Source of the DNA: Marinobacter sp. F3R08
GTDB lineage: Bacteria; Pseudomonadota; Gammaproteobacteria; Pseudomonadales; Oleiphilaceae
Direction of reading: 5' to 3'
NCBI RefSeq assembly: GCF_018860425.1
Contig: NZ_JAHKPI010000015.1
Span: 186,001 to 250,000 of the forward strand
DNA: 64,000 bases
Shown here: positions 45,530 to 55,158 of the stretch, one piece after another
Layout: the number at the start of each line of letters is the position of its first letter
Numbering within the stretch: the stretch's first letter is position 1
Notes under the pieces: model-generated
Seen by the model: only the letters and a program-made list of their open reading frames with translations
What the model was told of the DNA's origin: nothing
Databases searched by the model: none
Made by a program: the position numbers and the translations under genes

Positions 45530-47065
45530 ATGGCAACACAGCAGCTGAATCCCGGAGCGTCATCAAAAGTACTTGAGCAGCTCTCGGGCAAGCATGTCCT
45601 GATTACTGGAACGACCGGCTTTCTCGGCAAGGTGGTTCTCGAAAAGCTGATTCGTGCCGTTCCTGATATTGGCGCCATTCACCTGCTAATCCGCGGTAAC
45701 AAACGCCACCCCAATGCCCGAGAGCGATTTTTTGAGGAGATTGCCACCTCGTCGGTCTTTGACCGGTTGCGTCAGCACGACAACGAAGCCTTCGAAACCT
45801 TTATAGAAGAGCGTGTTCACTGCATTACGGGAGAAGTGACTGAGCCGTTGTTTGGGCTGCCCAGTGACCATTTCCGCAGGCTGGCAGGTAGTCTGGACGT
45901 GGTGATCAATTCTGCCGCCAGTGTGAATTTCCGAGAAGAGCTCGATAAAGCTCTGACGATCAATACCCGATGCCTCGAGAACGTCGCTGAACTCGCCCGT
46001 CAGAACACCGAAATGGCTGTTCTCCAGGTTTCTACCTGCTATGTGAATGGAATGAATTCGGGTCAGATTACCGAATCTGTGATCAAGCCGGCGGGTGAGC
46101 CCATTCCCCGAAGCACGGAGGGCTACTACGAGATTGAGGAACTGGTCAGGCTACTGGAAGACAAAATTGCTGATGTCCGGTCCCGGTACTCGGGGAAAAT
46201 GCTTGAAAAGAAACTGGTTGATCTTGGCATCAGTGAGGCCAACCGGTATGGCTGGAGTGACACTTACACTTTCACCAAGTGGCTGGGTGAGCAACTTCTG
46301 CTCAAGGCCCTTTCCGGTCGTGCGCTCACGATTGTGCGTCCTTCTATTATTGAAAGCGCAATTGAAGAGCCGGCACCTGGCTGGATTGAAGGGGTGAAGG
46401 TGGCGGACGCCATTATCCTCGCTTATGCCCGGGAAAAAGTTACGGTGTTCCCGGGTAAACGCTCGGGGATTATTGATGTCATCCCCGTTGATCTGGTGGC
46501 CAACGCTATCATTCTGGGGGCCGCCGAAGCTGCTGCTGATGCTCCGCGTCACCGGATATACCAGTGCTGCAGCGGCAGCTCCAACCCGGTTTCCCTGGGG
46601 CAGTTCATCGATCACCTCATGGCGGAATCGAGAGTGAACTTCGAGGAATACGACCAGTTGTTTTACCGGCAGCCGACCAAGCCCTTTATTGCGGTTAACC
46701 GTCGGCTGTTTAATGCCTTTGTCGGTGGGGTGCGCCTTCCCCTGAGCATTACCGGGAAGGTCTTGCGCATGCTCGGACAGAACCGTGAGTTGAAAGTGCT
46801 TCGGAATCTGGATACCACCCGTTCGCTTGCAACTATCTTTGGTTTCTACACTGCGCCCGACTATATCTTCCGGAACGACGAATTGCTGGCTTTGGCGACG
46901 AGAATGGGGGAGCTGGACAAAGTACTGTTTCCGGTAGATGCCCGGCAGATTGACTGGGCGGTCTATCTACGCAAGATTCACCTTGCAGGGCTCAACCGAT
47001 ACGCTCTCAAAGAGCGTAAGGTATACAGCCTGCGTTCTGCCAAGGCTCGTAAAAAGGCAGCGTGA
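45530..47065 (+). CDS. Fatty acyl-CoA/acyl-ACP reductase (alcohol-forming)
   Basis: 511 residues from the ATG at 45530 with a GAAGGAG ribosome-binding site. The nucleotide-binding motif GTTGFLG is at 27-33, and the catalytic Tyr-x-x-x-Lys is Y246/K250 (DTYTFTK). The sequence closely matches, from memory, the 513-residue Marinobacter fatty alcohol-forming reductases (MaFAR / Maqu_2507 type) that turn long-chain acyl-CoA into fatty alcohol for wax esters. No wax ester synthase is within the window. It is followed by a hairpin and then acs. Confidence 0.9.
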   Translation: MATQQLNPGASSKVLEQLSGKHVLITGTTGFLGKVVLEKLIRAVPDIGAIHLLIRGNKRHPNARERFFEEIATSSVFDRLRQHDNEAFETFIEERVHCITGEVTEPLFGLPSDHFRRLAGSLDVVINSAASVNFREELDKALTINTRCLENVAELARQNTEMAVLQVSTCYVNGMNSGQITESVIKPAGEPIPRSTEGYYEIEELVRLLEDKIADVRSRYSGKMLEKKLVDLGISEANRYGWSDTYTFTKWLGEQLLLKALSGRALTIVRPSIIESAIEEPAPGWIEGVKVADAIILAYAREKVTVFPGKRSGIIDVIPVDLVANAIILGAAEAAADAPRHRIYQCCSGSSNPVSLGQFIDHLMAESRVNFEEYDQLFYRQPTKPFIAVNRRLFNAFVGGVRLPLSITGKVLRMLGQNRELKVLRNLDTTRSLATIFGFYTAPDYIFRNDELLALATRMGELDKVLFPVDARQIDWAVYLRKIHLAGLNRYALKERKVYSLRSAKARKKAA

Positions 47066-47371
47066 ACTCCCGGGTCCGGCTGCAGTAGCCGGGCCTTGTT
47101 CTACAGGCCGGTCTCCCTTCCCGATTTGCCATTGGCTTCAATCGAACTATCATTAGAGAAGCTTCTCGTTCGGCGCAATTTATCGTTGTTTTCTTGCAGG
47201 TTATCGACCCTTTTTGGCTAAAAGTTCAGGCTGATTAGGACGTTAGTCTAATTCATTGTGTGGTGGCTCACATGGTGAACTACCGCTATCCGTCTAAAGG
47301 GCCGGAGAGGCCCTAACGTCTGAATTCCAAAACCGACAATGACAACAGACTCTGACTAAAGGGGGAGCACA
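47066..47371. other. 306-base intergenic region before acs
   Basis: No gene is visible. It holds a GC-rich terminator-like hairpin just after the reductase (separate entry), an AT-rich middle part and a small hairpin GGGCC-GGAGA-GGCCC at 47299-47313, about 60 bases before the acs start, possibly in the mRNA leader. The length fits an acs promoter with binding sites for regulators such as CrbR, but I see no clear motif for one. Confidence 0.5.
47073..47101 (+). terminator. Terminator-like hairpin after the fatty acyl-CoA reductase
   Basis: A 9-bp stem (GGTCCGGCT/AGCCGGGCC, with one wobble pair) and 5-base loop, followed by TTGTTCT. It begins eight bases after the reductase stop codon. The T run is short. 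Confidence 0.6.
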
Positions 47372-49321
47372 ATGACTGATAAACAGGTATATCCGGTAAG
47401 CCCGGAAGTGGCGAAACAGGCACTGCTGAACCGGGAACAATATGAACAAATGTATCGTCAGTCAGTTGAAGACCCGGACACTTTCTGGGGTGAACACGGC
47501 AAACGCCTTGAGTGGATCAAACCCTACACCAAAGTAAAAAACACCAGCTACGATTACAATAATCTGTCCATCAAGTGGTTCGAAGATGGCCAGTTGAACG
47601 CGTCTGCCAACTGCCTGGATCGGCACCTGGAGACTCGTGGCGACCAGACCGCCATCATCTTTGAAGGCGATGATCCTGCCGATTCACGCAACGTCACCTA
47701 TCGCGAGCTGCACGAGGAAACCAGTAAGTTTGCGAATGTCCTGAAAGGTCTGGGCGTGAAGAAAGGCGATGTTGTTACCATCTACATGCCGATGATTGTC
47801 GAGACTGCTGTTGCAATGCTGGCGTGCGCGCGCATTGGTGCCATCCATTCTGTTGTCTTCGGCGGCTTCTCTCCTGAAGCATTGGGAGCCCGGATTGTTA
47901 ACGGTAAATCGCGTTTCGTTGTCACCGCTGATGAAGGGCTTCGTGGTGGCCGCAAGATTCCGTTGAAGAAGAATGTGGATGCGGCCCTGAAAAACGAAGA
48001 GGCCGCTAATGTTGAGAAAGTGGTCGTTGTGAGCCGTACTGGTAACTCAGAAGTGCCCTGGAACGAGGCCCGGGACGTGCGTTATGAGGATCTGATGAAG
48101 TCTGCGTCTGCAGACTGCACACCGGAGCCCATGAACGCGGAAGATCCCCTGTTCATGCTGTATACCTCCGGTTCTACCGGCGCGCCCAAGGGTGTTCTGC
48201 ATACCACCGGTGGTTACATGGTCTATGCGTCAATGACCCACGAGTACATCTTTGATTACCACGAAGGTGATGTTTACTGGTGTACTGCCGATTTCGGCTG
48301 GGTTACAGGCCACAGTTACATCCTGTACGGTCCGCTGGCGAATGGCGCCATCTCTGTTCTGTTCGAGGGCGTTCCCAACTACCCGGACAGCTCCCGCATG
48401 GGGCAGGTAGTTGACAAGCATAAAGTGGACATCCTTTACACCGCTCCGACCGCTATCCGCGCCCTGATGGCCGAAGGCGAGTCCTGCATGAACGGTACCA
48501 CCCGTGAGAGCCTGAAACTGTTGGGTTCCGTAGGTGAGCCAATCAACCCGGAAGCCTGGGAGTGGTATCACCGGGTTATCGGTAACAGCAAATGCCCGAT
48601 TGTGGACACCTGGTGGCAGACCGAGACCGGTGGCATCCTTATTTCACCCCTGCCCGGAGCAATTGACCTGAAGCCCGGATCGGCAACGGTTCCGTTCTTT
48701 GGTGTTCAGCCGGCGCTGGTGGATAACGACGGCAATATCCTTGAAGGCAAGACCGAGGGCAACCTGGTTATCCTGGACAGCTGGCCGGGTCAGATGCGCA
48801 CCATTTATGGCGATCATGAGCGCTTTGCCCAGACCTACTTCAGCACTTACAAGGGCATGTATTTCACCGGTGACGGCGCACGTCGTGATGAGGACGGCTA
48901 CTTCTGGATTACCGGACGTGTCGATGACGTTCTGAACGTATCGGGCCACCGTCTGGGCACCGCCGAAGTTGAAAGTGCTCTGGTTGCCCATGATAAAGTG
49001 GCTGAAGCGGCAGTCGTTGGCTATCCGCATGAAATCAAGGGGCAGGGCATCTACGTCTACGTCACCCTGGTTCATGGAGAGGAGCCATCGGATGAACTGA
49101 AGAAAGAGTTGGTCCAGTGGGTTCGCAAGGAGATTGGTCCGATTGCGTCTCCCGATGTGATCCAGTGGGCACCAGGCCTGCCAAAAACACGTTCGGGCAA
49201 GATTATGCGTCGGATTTTGCGTAAGATTGCTTCAAACGAGCATGATCAGCTGGGTGATACCTCCACGCTGGCAGATCCAGGTGTAGTGGATGACCTGATC
49301 AGCGGTCGTGCGAATCAGTAA
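47372..49321 (+). CDS. acs: Acetyl-CoA synthetase
   Basis: 649 residues, full length. Adenylate-forming core motif [18 protein letters not shown], the WWQTETGG acyl pocket, [20 protein letters not shown] hinge and the C-terminal [11 protein letters not shown], whose lysine is catalytic and regulated by acetylation in this family. It activates acetate to acetyl-CoA in the cytoplasm. An AGGGGGAG ribosome-binding site precedes the ATG. The next gene is a response regulator whose relatives control acs. Confidence 0.96.
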   Translation: MTDKQVYPVSPEVAKQALLNREQYEQMYRQSVEDPDTFWGEHGKRLEWIKPYTKVKNTSYDYNNLSIKWFEDGQLNASANCLDRHLETRGDQTAIIFEGDDPADSRNVTYRELHEETSKFANVLKGLGVKKGDVVTIYMPMIVETAVAMLACARIGAIHSVVFGGFSPEALGARIVNGKSRFVVTADEGLRGGRKIPLKKNVDAALKNEEAANVEKVVVVSRTGNSEVPWNEARDVRYEDLMKSASADCTPEPMNAEDPLFMLYTSGSTGAPKGVLHTTGGYMVYASMTHEYIFDYHEGDVYWCTADFGWVTGHSYILYGPLANGAISVLFEGVPNYPDSSRMGQVVDKHKVDILYTAPTAIRALMAEGESCMNGTTRESLKLLGSVGEPINPEAWEWYHRVIGNSKCPIVDTWWQTETGGILISPLPGAIDLKPGSATVPFFGVQPALVDNDGNILEGKTEGNLVILDSWPGQMRTIYGDHERFAQTYFSTYKGMYFTGDGARRDEDGYFWITGRVDDVLNVSGHRLGTAEVESALVAHDKVAEAAVVGYPHEIKGQGIYVYVTLVHGEEPSDELKKELVQWVRKEIGPIASPDVIQWAPGLPKTRSGKIMRRILRKIASNEHDQLGDTSTLADPGVVDDLISGRANQ

Positions 49322-49365
49322 CGCCTGTGTGTTATCAGGCCATGTAGCTGTAAGGAATCTGTTGA

Positions 49366-50031
49366 ATGGCACAAACAATTATCGTCGCTGATGATCACCC
49401 GCTGTTTCGCGCAGCATTGAAACAGGCGGTCAGTCAGGCGGTGCCGGATGCCGAGACGGTAGAAGTTGATAGCATCAAGGCATTGCAGGCGGCGGTAGAG
49501 TCGCACCCGGATGCGGATCTTGTTTTACTGGATCTCAATATGCCGGGTGCCCACGGCTTCTCGGGGCTCGTATTCATGCGGGGGCAGTATCCGGGATTGC
49601 CGGTGGTGGTTGTGTCAGGATCGGAAGAGTTGCAGGTAATGCGCCGCTCGATTGATTATGGTGCCTCTGGCTTCATTCCGAAGTCGGCGCCGTTGCCGAC
49701 CATCACCGAGGCAATTCAGGCTGTTCTCGAAGGGGATGTCTGGTTGCCTGATGGTGTGGCAGACAAGATCGAGCAGATGCATTCGGATGCCACGGATTTT
49801 TCGGAGAAACTGGCGTCTCTGACCCCACAACAGTTTCGTGTGCTGGGTATGCTGGCCGAAGGGCTTCTCAACAAGCAGATTGCTTACGATCTGGACGTCT
49901 CGGAAGCGACCATCAAGGCACATATCACAGCCGTATTCCGAAAACTGGGGGTTCGTAACCGGACCCAGGCTGTGATTGCGATCCAGCAGATGGAAATTGA
50001 TCCTTCCGAAACCTCATTGTCGGGCAGCTGA
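49366..50031 (+). CDS. LuxR-family response regulator, probable CrbR/ErdR-type acs regulator
   Basis: 221 residues. Receiver domain with Asp56 (LVLLDLNMPG) and Lys in IPKSAP, then a LuxR helix-turn-helix (LTPQQFRVLGMLAEGLLNKQIAYDLDVSEATIKAHITAVFRKLGVRNRTQAV). By sequence character and its place next to acs it resembles CrbR (also ErdR/MxtR partner) of Pseudomonas and Vibrio, which activates acs. The cognate kinase (CrbS type) is not in this window. It is 44 bases after acs. Confidence 0.85.
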   Translation: MAQTIIVADDHPLFRAALKQAVSQAVPDAETVEVDSIKALQAAVESHPDADLVLLDLNMPGAHGFSGLVFMRGQYPGLPVVVVSGSEELQVMRRSIDYGASGFIPKSAPLPTITEAIQAVLEGDVWLPDGVADKIEQMHSDATDFSEKLASLTPQQFRVLGMLAEGLLNKQIAYDLDVSEATIKAHITAVFRKLGVRNRTQAVIAIQQMEIDPSETSLSGS

Positions 50032-50113
50032 AACGGTTGCCTGAGATTCCAGTAGTTGATGGTTGATAATAGATTTCAGCACGCTTGGGCTAATGGGCTT
50101 TTGAACCATTCTT

Positions 50114-50132
50114 AAGCCCGATGCCCGGGCTT
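50114..50132 (+). terminator. Hairpin downstream of the LuxR regulator
   Basis: AAGCCCG/CGGGCTT with a 5-base loop, about 80 bases after the regulator stop. There is no clean T tract, so termination strength is uncertain. Confidence 0.35.
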
Positions 50133-50181
50133 GCTGTTACTCTTCCGCGTCTATCTACCACTGATCAAAAAGGGTTATTCC

Positions 50182-50206
50182 GGGGAGCCTTAAGGCTCCC
50201 CCTTTC
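50182..50206. terminator. Palindromic terminator between convergent genes
   Basis: A perfect inverted repeat GGGGAGCCTTAAGGCTCCCC at 50182-50202 (plus one extra C on the right), flanked by A-rich (left) and T-containing (right) sequence, lies 11 bases before the stop of the minus-strand dehydrogenase. It can serve transcripts from both strands. Confidence 0.75.
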
Positions 50207-50212
50207 TGGTCA

Positions 50213-51196
50213 TCAATTCCTGCCCGCGTACCCCAGCTCCTTGTCGACCAGGTTGAACAGCGCCTCATCCTTGTGCCAACGATCGAAGTTCTCCAGGAAC
50301 TGGTCTGTCAGTGCCCGCTTCCAGCCGATAAAGTCACCGGCCATATGGGCTGTCATTGTGACGTTCTCCATCTCCCATAGAGGATGATCTTCTGCCAGTG
50401 GCTCTTCCTCGAAAACGTCGAGGCCGGCCCCGGCAATCTCACCGTTCTGAAGGGCTGAGATCAGATCATTGGTCTTGACGATCGGGCCGCGACCAATGTT
50501 GATCAGACGGGCTGATGTTTTCATCGCCTTGAAGGCTTTTTCGTCAAACAGGCCTTCGGTCTGGGGGGTCAGCGGGGCGGCAATAACAACATAGTCTGCG
50601 TGCCCCAGCTGCTCGTAAAGATCGTCATTGCCGTGTACGGCCACGAAGTCCGGATCGTCGTTTCTCGGTTTACGGGCAATGCCGTGGGCCTTCAATCCGG
50701 CCGCGCGAACCAGGCGGCCGATCTGGCGACCGATAGAACCGGCGCCAACAACCAGAACCTGCTTGCCTTCTGCCCGTTCAGTATCCCGGTGCTTCCACTG
50801 ATGCTGCATCTGCAGCCGGATGGAGTTCGGAAAGTCTTTGGCAAACATCAGGATGGTGCAAAGCACGTATTCGGCAATGGTGCGGTCAAAAATGCCGCGG
50901 GCATTTGTAACGGTTACATCGTCTTTGATCAGATCCGGGAACATCAATGCGTCGACTCCGGCACTGGTTGCGTGGATCCATTTCAGCTTGTCTGCCGTGT
51001 GCCAGGCTGCGGCCAGGGCTTCGGTACGGAAGTCGGTTACCATCATGACTTCAGTGCCGGGCAGAGTATCCCGCAGGGTCTGTTCGTCACAGGCGAAGCG
51101 CACTTCCGCGCGGGCCCTGAGAGCGTCCATTCCCGGAGGTTCCTGTTCCCCCGGCGCGGTGAGAACGGTAACAACAGGTTTGCTGTGTTGAGTCAT
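50213..51196 (-). CDS. D-2-hydroxyacid dehydrogenase
   Basis: 327 residues. Rossmann motif VVGAGSIGRQIGRLV near residues 150-164, catalytic Arg (NIGRGPIV), Glu (DVFEEEPL) and His (TAHMAG) in order. Related to GhrA-like glyoxylate/hydroxypyruvate reductases and other D-2-hydroxyacid dehydrogenases; the substrate cannot be read from sequence. It has its own 220-base upstream region shared with the divergent aminotransferase gene. Confidence 0.9.
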   Translation of the reverse strand: MTQHSKPVVTVLTAPGEQEPPGMDALRARAEVRFACDEQTLRDTLPGTEVMMVTDFRTEALAAAWHTADKLKWIHATSAGVDALMFPDLIKDDVTVTNARGIFDRTIAEYVLCTILMFAKDFPNSIRLQMQHQWKHRDTERAEGKQVLVVGAGSIGRQIGRLVRAAGLKAHGIARKPRNDDPDFVAVHGNDDLYEQLGHADYVVIAAPLTPQTEGLFDEKAFKAMKTSARLINIGRGPIVKTNDLISALQNGEIAGAGLDVFEEEPLAEDHPLWEMENVTMTAHMAGDFIGWKRALTDQFLENFDRWHKDEALFNLVDKELGYAGRN

Positions 51197-51424
51197 TGAG
51201 CCTCCGCCTTAGTAGTGTGACTGATGATCACCCGTGAAGGGTATCTACAGTCTGGTCGGCGGGCCTTGTCGGGTCAACTTGCGAAGCAACAGATTTGCTC
51301 GCGACGGCGGTGATGCCGGTACTTTCACGTACATCATCTTTATTACGTTTTGTCTTGTAGAGCACTTTCATACTGACTAACCTGCAGGAGTAGATTCTAT
51401 TTGCCCCGTTAGCAGGAGGTGTTT

Positions 51425-52651
51425 ATGGCAGAAGGCGCCAACAAAGAAACTGGTCAGGACAAACCACGCAGAGTGAAATATCGGAAAACCAAGGCCAGTT
51501 GGAACCCTGCCATGCAGGCTATCCCGGTGCCAGGCATTCGGCGCATGGTGAACATGGCGGCCACCATGAAGGATGTTATTCATCTTTCCATCGGTCAGCC
51601 GGATCTGCCAACGCCCAAGCACGTGATTGATGCCTACATTGATGCACTGAATGCGGGACAGACCGGTTACACCATGGATGCCGGGTTGCCAGAGCTACTG
51701 GTAGCTCTGCGCGACTACTATGGCAAGCGCTATAACCGGAAACTGACCCGGGACAATATCCTGATCACCAGCGGTGCCACAGAAGCCATGTACCTGGCTA
51801 TTTCTGCCACCTCAGCGCCGGGCCGGCAGTTTATCGTGACGGATCCGTCGTTCCTGCTCTATGCACCCCTGATCCGGATGAATGGCGGTGAAGTAAAATT
51901 CGTACCGACCCGGGCGGACAACAACCATCAGCTGGATCCCGATGAGGTTATCCGGGCCATGGGCCCACGCACCTTCGCGCTCATCCTGAATAACCCCAAC
52001 AACCCGACCGGGGCTGTTTACCCGCGCACTACGGTGGAAACCATTCTCGAAGAGTGTGCCTACAGGGGTATCCAGGTATACGCCGACGAAGTCTACGATC
52101 ACATGATTTTTGATGAAGAGGATTTCGCCAGCGTGCTGAACTGCTCGATGGATCTGGACAACATCATGTGCATCAGCAGTTTCTCGAAGACCTACAGCAT
52201 GGCGGGGCTGAGGGTCGGCTGGGTTATTTCCAGCCAGGCTGCCATCAAGTCTCTTCGGCGTTATCACATGTTCACTACCTCGGTAGCCAATACGCCCTCC
52301 CAGTTTGCCGGTGTGGCCGCATTGACCGGTGACCAGCAATGTGTACGCGACATGGTGGACATCTACCGTGAGCGCCGGGATAAAGTGGTTGAGCTTATAG
52401 ATCAGACTCCCTACATGACGGGCTACAAACCCGGAGGTGCCTTCTTCGCGTTTCCGGAACTGCCGCCCCACGTGGATGGTTCAGACCTGTGCCTGCGGAT
52501 GCTGAAGGAAACCGGCGTATGCATGGTTCCGGGCGACGCCTTCGGGGAGGGATGTACCAACGCTGTACGGATAAGTTTCTCCACCACCTGTGAGAAACTG
52601 GAAGAGGCGTTCGATCGTGTGATCCCATGGATGGCTAAACAACAGTTCTGA
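51425..52651 (+). CDS. Class I/II pyridoxal-phosphate aminotransferase
   Basis: 408 residues from the ATG at 51425, with AGGAGG six bases before; the GTG at 51419 overlaps it. The cofactor lysine lies in SSFSKTYSMAGLRVGW, with the NNPNNPTG cofactor-binding motif and the C-terminal VRISFSTT arginine region. It belongs to the aspartate aminotransferase fold-type I superfamily. Which amino acid it uses is not clear. The small zinc-ribbon gene follows nine bases later. Confidence 0.9.
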   Translation: MAEGANKETGQDKPRRVKYRKTKASWNPAMQAIPVPGIRRMVNMAATMKDVIHLSIGQPDLPTPKHVIDAYIDALNAGQTGYTMDAGLPELLVALRDYYGKRYNRKLTRDNILITSGATEAMYLAISATSAPGRQFIVTDPSFLLYAPLIRMNGGEVKFVPTRADNNHQLDPDEVIRAMGPRTFALILNNPNNPTGAVYPRTTVETILEECAYRGIQVYADEVYDHMIFDEEDFASVLNCSMDLDNIMCISSFSKTYSMAGLRVGWVISSQAAIKSLRRYHMFTTSVANTPSQFAGVAALTGDQQCVRDMVDIYRERRDKVVELIDQTPYMTGYKPGGAFFAFPELPPHVDGSDLCLRMLKETGVCMVPGDAFGEGCTNAVRISFSTTCEKLEEAFDRVIPWMAKQQF

Positions 52652-52660
52652 GGTGATGCC

Positions 52661-52852
52661 ATGTCAGCCCTGGATTCGGTATTGATTCAGTGTCCGTACT
52701 GTTGGGAGACGCTGGATATCAGCGTCGACCCGTCGGTGCCGGAGCAGGAGTATGTCGAGGATTGCCAGGTCTGCTGTCGACCCATTCTTTTACGTGTGGT
52801 TTTTGATGACACTCTTACGCCTCATGTTGAGGCCAGGGCTGAAAATGAATAG
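52661..52852 (+). CDS. CPXCG-motif cysteine-rich zinc-ribbon protein
   Basis: 63 residues. Two cysteine pairs, CPYC near residue 12 and CQVCC near residue 36, match the small CPXCG family of predicted zinc-binding proteins. It is very acidic otherwise. Function unknown. Its end overlaps the start of the lipoprotein gene by eight bases, so translation is probably coupled. Confidence 0.88.
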   Translation: MSALDSVLIQCPYCWETLDISVDPSVPEQEYVEDCQVCCRPILLRVVFDDTLTPHVEARAENE

Positions 52853-53417
52853 AACACTTCTGAACGGTTTCCGGGCGCTGCTGGTTCTGGCAGTGGCTGT
52901 CGCCAGCGGCTGTGCCAGCCTGTCGCCCTATTCGATTTCCGAAGGCGAACTGGAGCGGCATCTCCAGGATGTGGTGAGCGAGTTTGATCGTAGCCAGTTG
53001 AGCAGCGGTTCACCGTTGAGTCTGAGTCTGAGCGACGCAGACATTACCCTCGGGCCGGATGGCCGGGATGTTGCCGTGATCGATGTGAGAGGGCAGGTTG
53101 CTCTGAATGCGCTAATGGCGAAGCTGCCCGTTGATATAGCCCTCAAGGTAGAGGGTGCACCAGTCTACGACAGTGCAGAAAAGGCCATTTTCATCAGAAG
53201 GCTTCAGTTACTGGAAAGCAGTATCGACTCACCGTTCTTCAAAGGGGATCTCAAGCCTGTTACCGATACGGTGATGCGACTTGTTGCCCAGATGCTGGAA
53301 ACCATGCCAGTTTACCGGCTTGATGAAACGGATTTTACCCAGCGCATGTTTGGCATGGTGCCCCTCGACGTGAGAGTGGCTTCTGGCCGGCTCGAGTTTG
53401 TCATGGCCGACCAGTAG
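52845..53417 (+). CDS. DUF1439-like lipoprotein
   Basis: 190 residues from the ATG at 52845 (MNRTLLNGF). A hydrophobic signal ends in a lipobox (VASGC, cysteine near residue 23), so it should be lipid-anchored in the outer membrane. The mature part resembles the DUF1439 family (E. coli YceB type; tubular lipid-binding-like fold), with alternating beta strands. Overlaps the CPXCG gene. No specific function known. Confidence 0.82.
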   Translation: MNRTLLNGFRALLVLAVAVASGCASLSPYSISEGELERHLQDVVSEFDRSQLSSGSPLSLSLSDADITLGPDGRDVAVIDVRGQVALNALMAKLPVDIALKVEGAPVYDSAEKAIFIRRLQLLESSIDSPFFKGDLKPVTDTVMRLVAQMLETMPVYRLDETDFTQRMFGMVPLDVRVASGRLEFVMADQ

Positions 53418-53427
53418 CCTGATTTTG

Positions 53428-54579
53428 CTACGACAGCCGTTGGCAGATAGCTGAGCCGATTTCGTGGGTGCCTCGCCGTGTGCCCGGGTTTTCGGCGAGA
53501 TCCGCAGCCACTGCCTCGAACAGCTCTTTGCCAGCCGCTGCGATGGCAGGATCTTTACGGCCCAGCCAGTCGAGCATGCGGGCGGCGGTGAATAGCATGG
53601 CGGTAGGATCTGCCAGGCCCTGTCCGGCGATATCCGGGGCGCTGCCGTGTGTGGGCTCGAACATGGAGGGCATGTCCGGATCCGTCGGGTTCAGGTTGCA
53701 GGAGGGTGCAACGCCCATGCCCCCTGAGAGGACCGCAGCCAGGTCCGTCAGAATGTCCCCCTGAAGATTGCTTGCCACCACCACATCAAACGCCCAGGGG
53801 CTTTGTACGAACTTCATGCACGCTGCGTCGACCAGTTCGTGGTGGGTGGCGACATCCGGGTACTCTTTGCTGATTTCGTCAAAGGCCTCAGTGTACATGT
53901 CGCCCCAATAGCGCAGGGCATTACGCTTGGTGACCAGGCATACCTGGCTCTCGCAGGTCCGGCCATCCAGTGTCCGGAAGCTGCGTGTTCGTCCTTCGCT
54001 TACCCGGTCTGCCGCGCGGTTTCGGGCCTGTTCAAAGCCGTACCGGATGATCCGGTCTGTGGCCTTGCGAGTAAACACTTCCATCTGGGTTGCTACTTCA
54101 TCCGGCGTGCCTTTGCGTAACCGGCCACCCTGGCTGACGTACTCGCCTTCGGAATTTTCCCGGATTACCAGCATGTCGATGTCCCGGGCTCGCTCATCTG
54201 CCAGGTATTGTCTGGCCCCGGGGAGAAGCCTTGCCGGGCGCTCACAAACCCATTGGTCGAACCCCTTACGCATATCAAGAAGCGGAGCCAGGGAAATGCT
54301 GTCCGGCAGCAGGTAACGGTTCGGGTCATCCATCGGGCCCGGATCGCCAAGAGCACCCAGTAAAATGGCATCGTATGCTTTTAACTGCTCAAGGGCGTCC
54401 GCCGGCATGGATTCTCCGTGCTCCTCATGCCACGCATGGGAGGGCCACGGGAAGCGGGTCCACTCCAGGTCAAGGCTGTGCTTCGCGCGCAGGATTTCCA
54501 GGCAGCGCACAGTTTCAGCCACCACTTCGGGGCCTATGCCGTCGCCGGGGGTGACTGCGATACGAGTAGATTGGGCCAT
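53428..54579 (-). CDS. Isocitrate/isopropylmalate dehydrogenase-family enzyme, tartrate dehydrogenase-like
   Basis: 383 residues from the ATG at 54579, with an AAGGAGTT ribosome-binding site; a longer extension is not needed. N-terminal TPGDGIGPEVV, LVIRENSEGEY active-site block, and C-terminal FEPTHGSAPDIAGQGLADPTA are those of the beta-decarboxylating dehydrogenases. GALGDPGPMDDPNRYLLPDSISLAPLLDMRKGF favours the tartrate dehydrogenase/D-malate type over LeuB. It likely oxidises and decarboxylates a 2-hydroxy-diacid using NAD. Ten bases separate it from the convergent lipoprotein gene. Confidence 0.85.
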   Translation of the reverse strand: MAQSTRIAVTPGDGIGPEVVAETVRCLEILRAKHSLDLEWTRFPWPSHAWHEEHGESMPADALEQLKAYDAILLGALGDPGPMDDPNRYLLPDSISLAPLLDMRKGFDQWVCERPARLLPGARQYLADERARDIDMLVIRENSEGEYVSQGGRLRKGTPDEVATQMEVFTRKATDRIIRYGFEQARNRAADRVSEGRTRSFRTLDGRTCESQVCLVTKRNALRYWGDMYTEAFDEISKEYPDVATHHELVDAACMKFVQSPWAFDVVVASNLQGDILTDLAAVLSGGMGVAPSCNLNPTDPDMPSMFEPTHGSAPDIAGQGLADPTAMLFTAARMLDWLGRKDPAIAAAGKELFEAVAADLAENPGTRRGTHEIGSAICQRLS

Positions 54580-54801
54580 TCGGAAAACTCCTTTTGGGGA
54601 CAGACACGTATAAAAGACAAGTCCCAGTTTAGTCATGTAAACAGGGGATGCCACCGTTTGTCTTTCTTTCACCGGAAAGTGGTTTCGTCCAGAATGGCTT
54701 CGGGGCTATAGTGGCCCGAAACAGGCCGGTCTGTCGGGCCGAATACGCAATTCGAATCACTCTTTGGCTTGAAATGCCTTTAATCTGACTGGAAGAACAC
54801 T

Positions 54802-55158
54802 TTGCTCTATCGAATCATAACCATTGTCGGCGGTCTGGTATTTGTTGTCGCTCTGTTCGCTCTGATCTGGTTTTTCTGCAAGAAATTTCTGGAGCATCAT
54901 GGCGTAACGGACCAGGTGAAAGATCGGGCAACGGTTCTGGCCACCTGGACCTTTGCCGGAATCAGTGTGGGGTTGGTCTTTGCGGTGGTGGGGGCGTTCG
55001 TTCTGGGCCCCTGGGCGTTCTACCGAACCCTCAGGGGGCATGGTGTTGAGCTGTCCGACGCCGCCGCCGTGTGGTGGGGGCTTGGTATTGTCCTGGCCTC
55101 TCTTGGCATTACAGCGATCGGATTTTTCGGATTCCTTACGGTTGTGGGGGCGTATTAG
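54802..55158 (+). CDS. Small three-segment membrane protein
   Basis: 118 residues from a TTG preceded by GGAAG. Three hydrophobic segments lie at about 5-26, 48-70 and 92-115, with a short charged loop (KKFLEHHGVTDQVKD) between the first two. No motif identifies a function. Its final 23 bases overlap the end of the convergent LysR gene. TTG as start is the only in-frame choice that includes the first hydrophobic segment. Confidence 0.65.
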   Translation: MLYRIITIVGGLVFVVALFALIWFFCKKFLEHHGVTDQVKDRATVLATWTFAGISVGLVFAVVGAFVLGPWAFYRTLRGHGVELSDAAAVWWGLGIVLASLGITAIGFFGFLTVVGAY

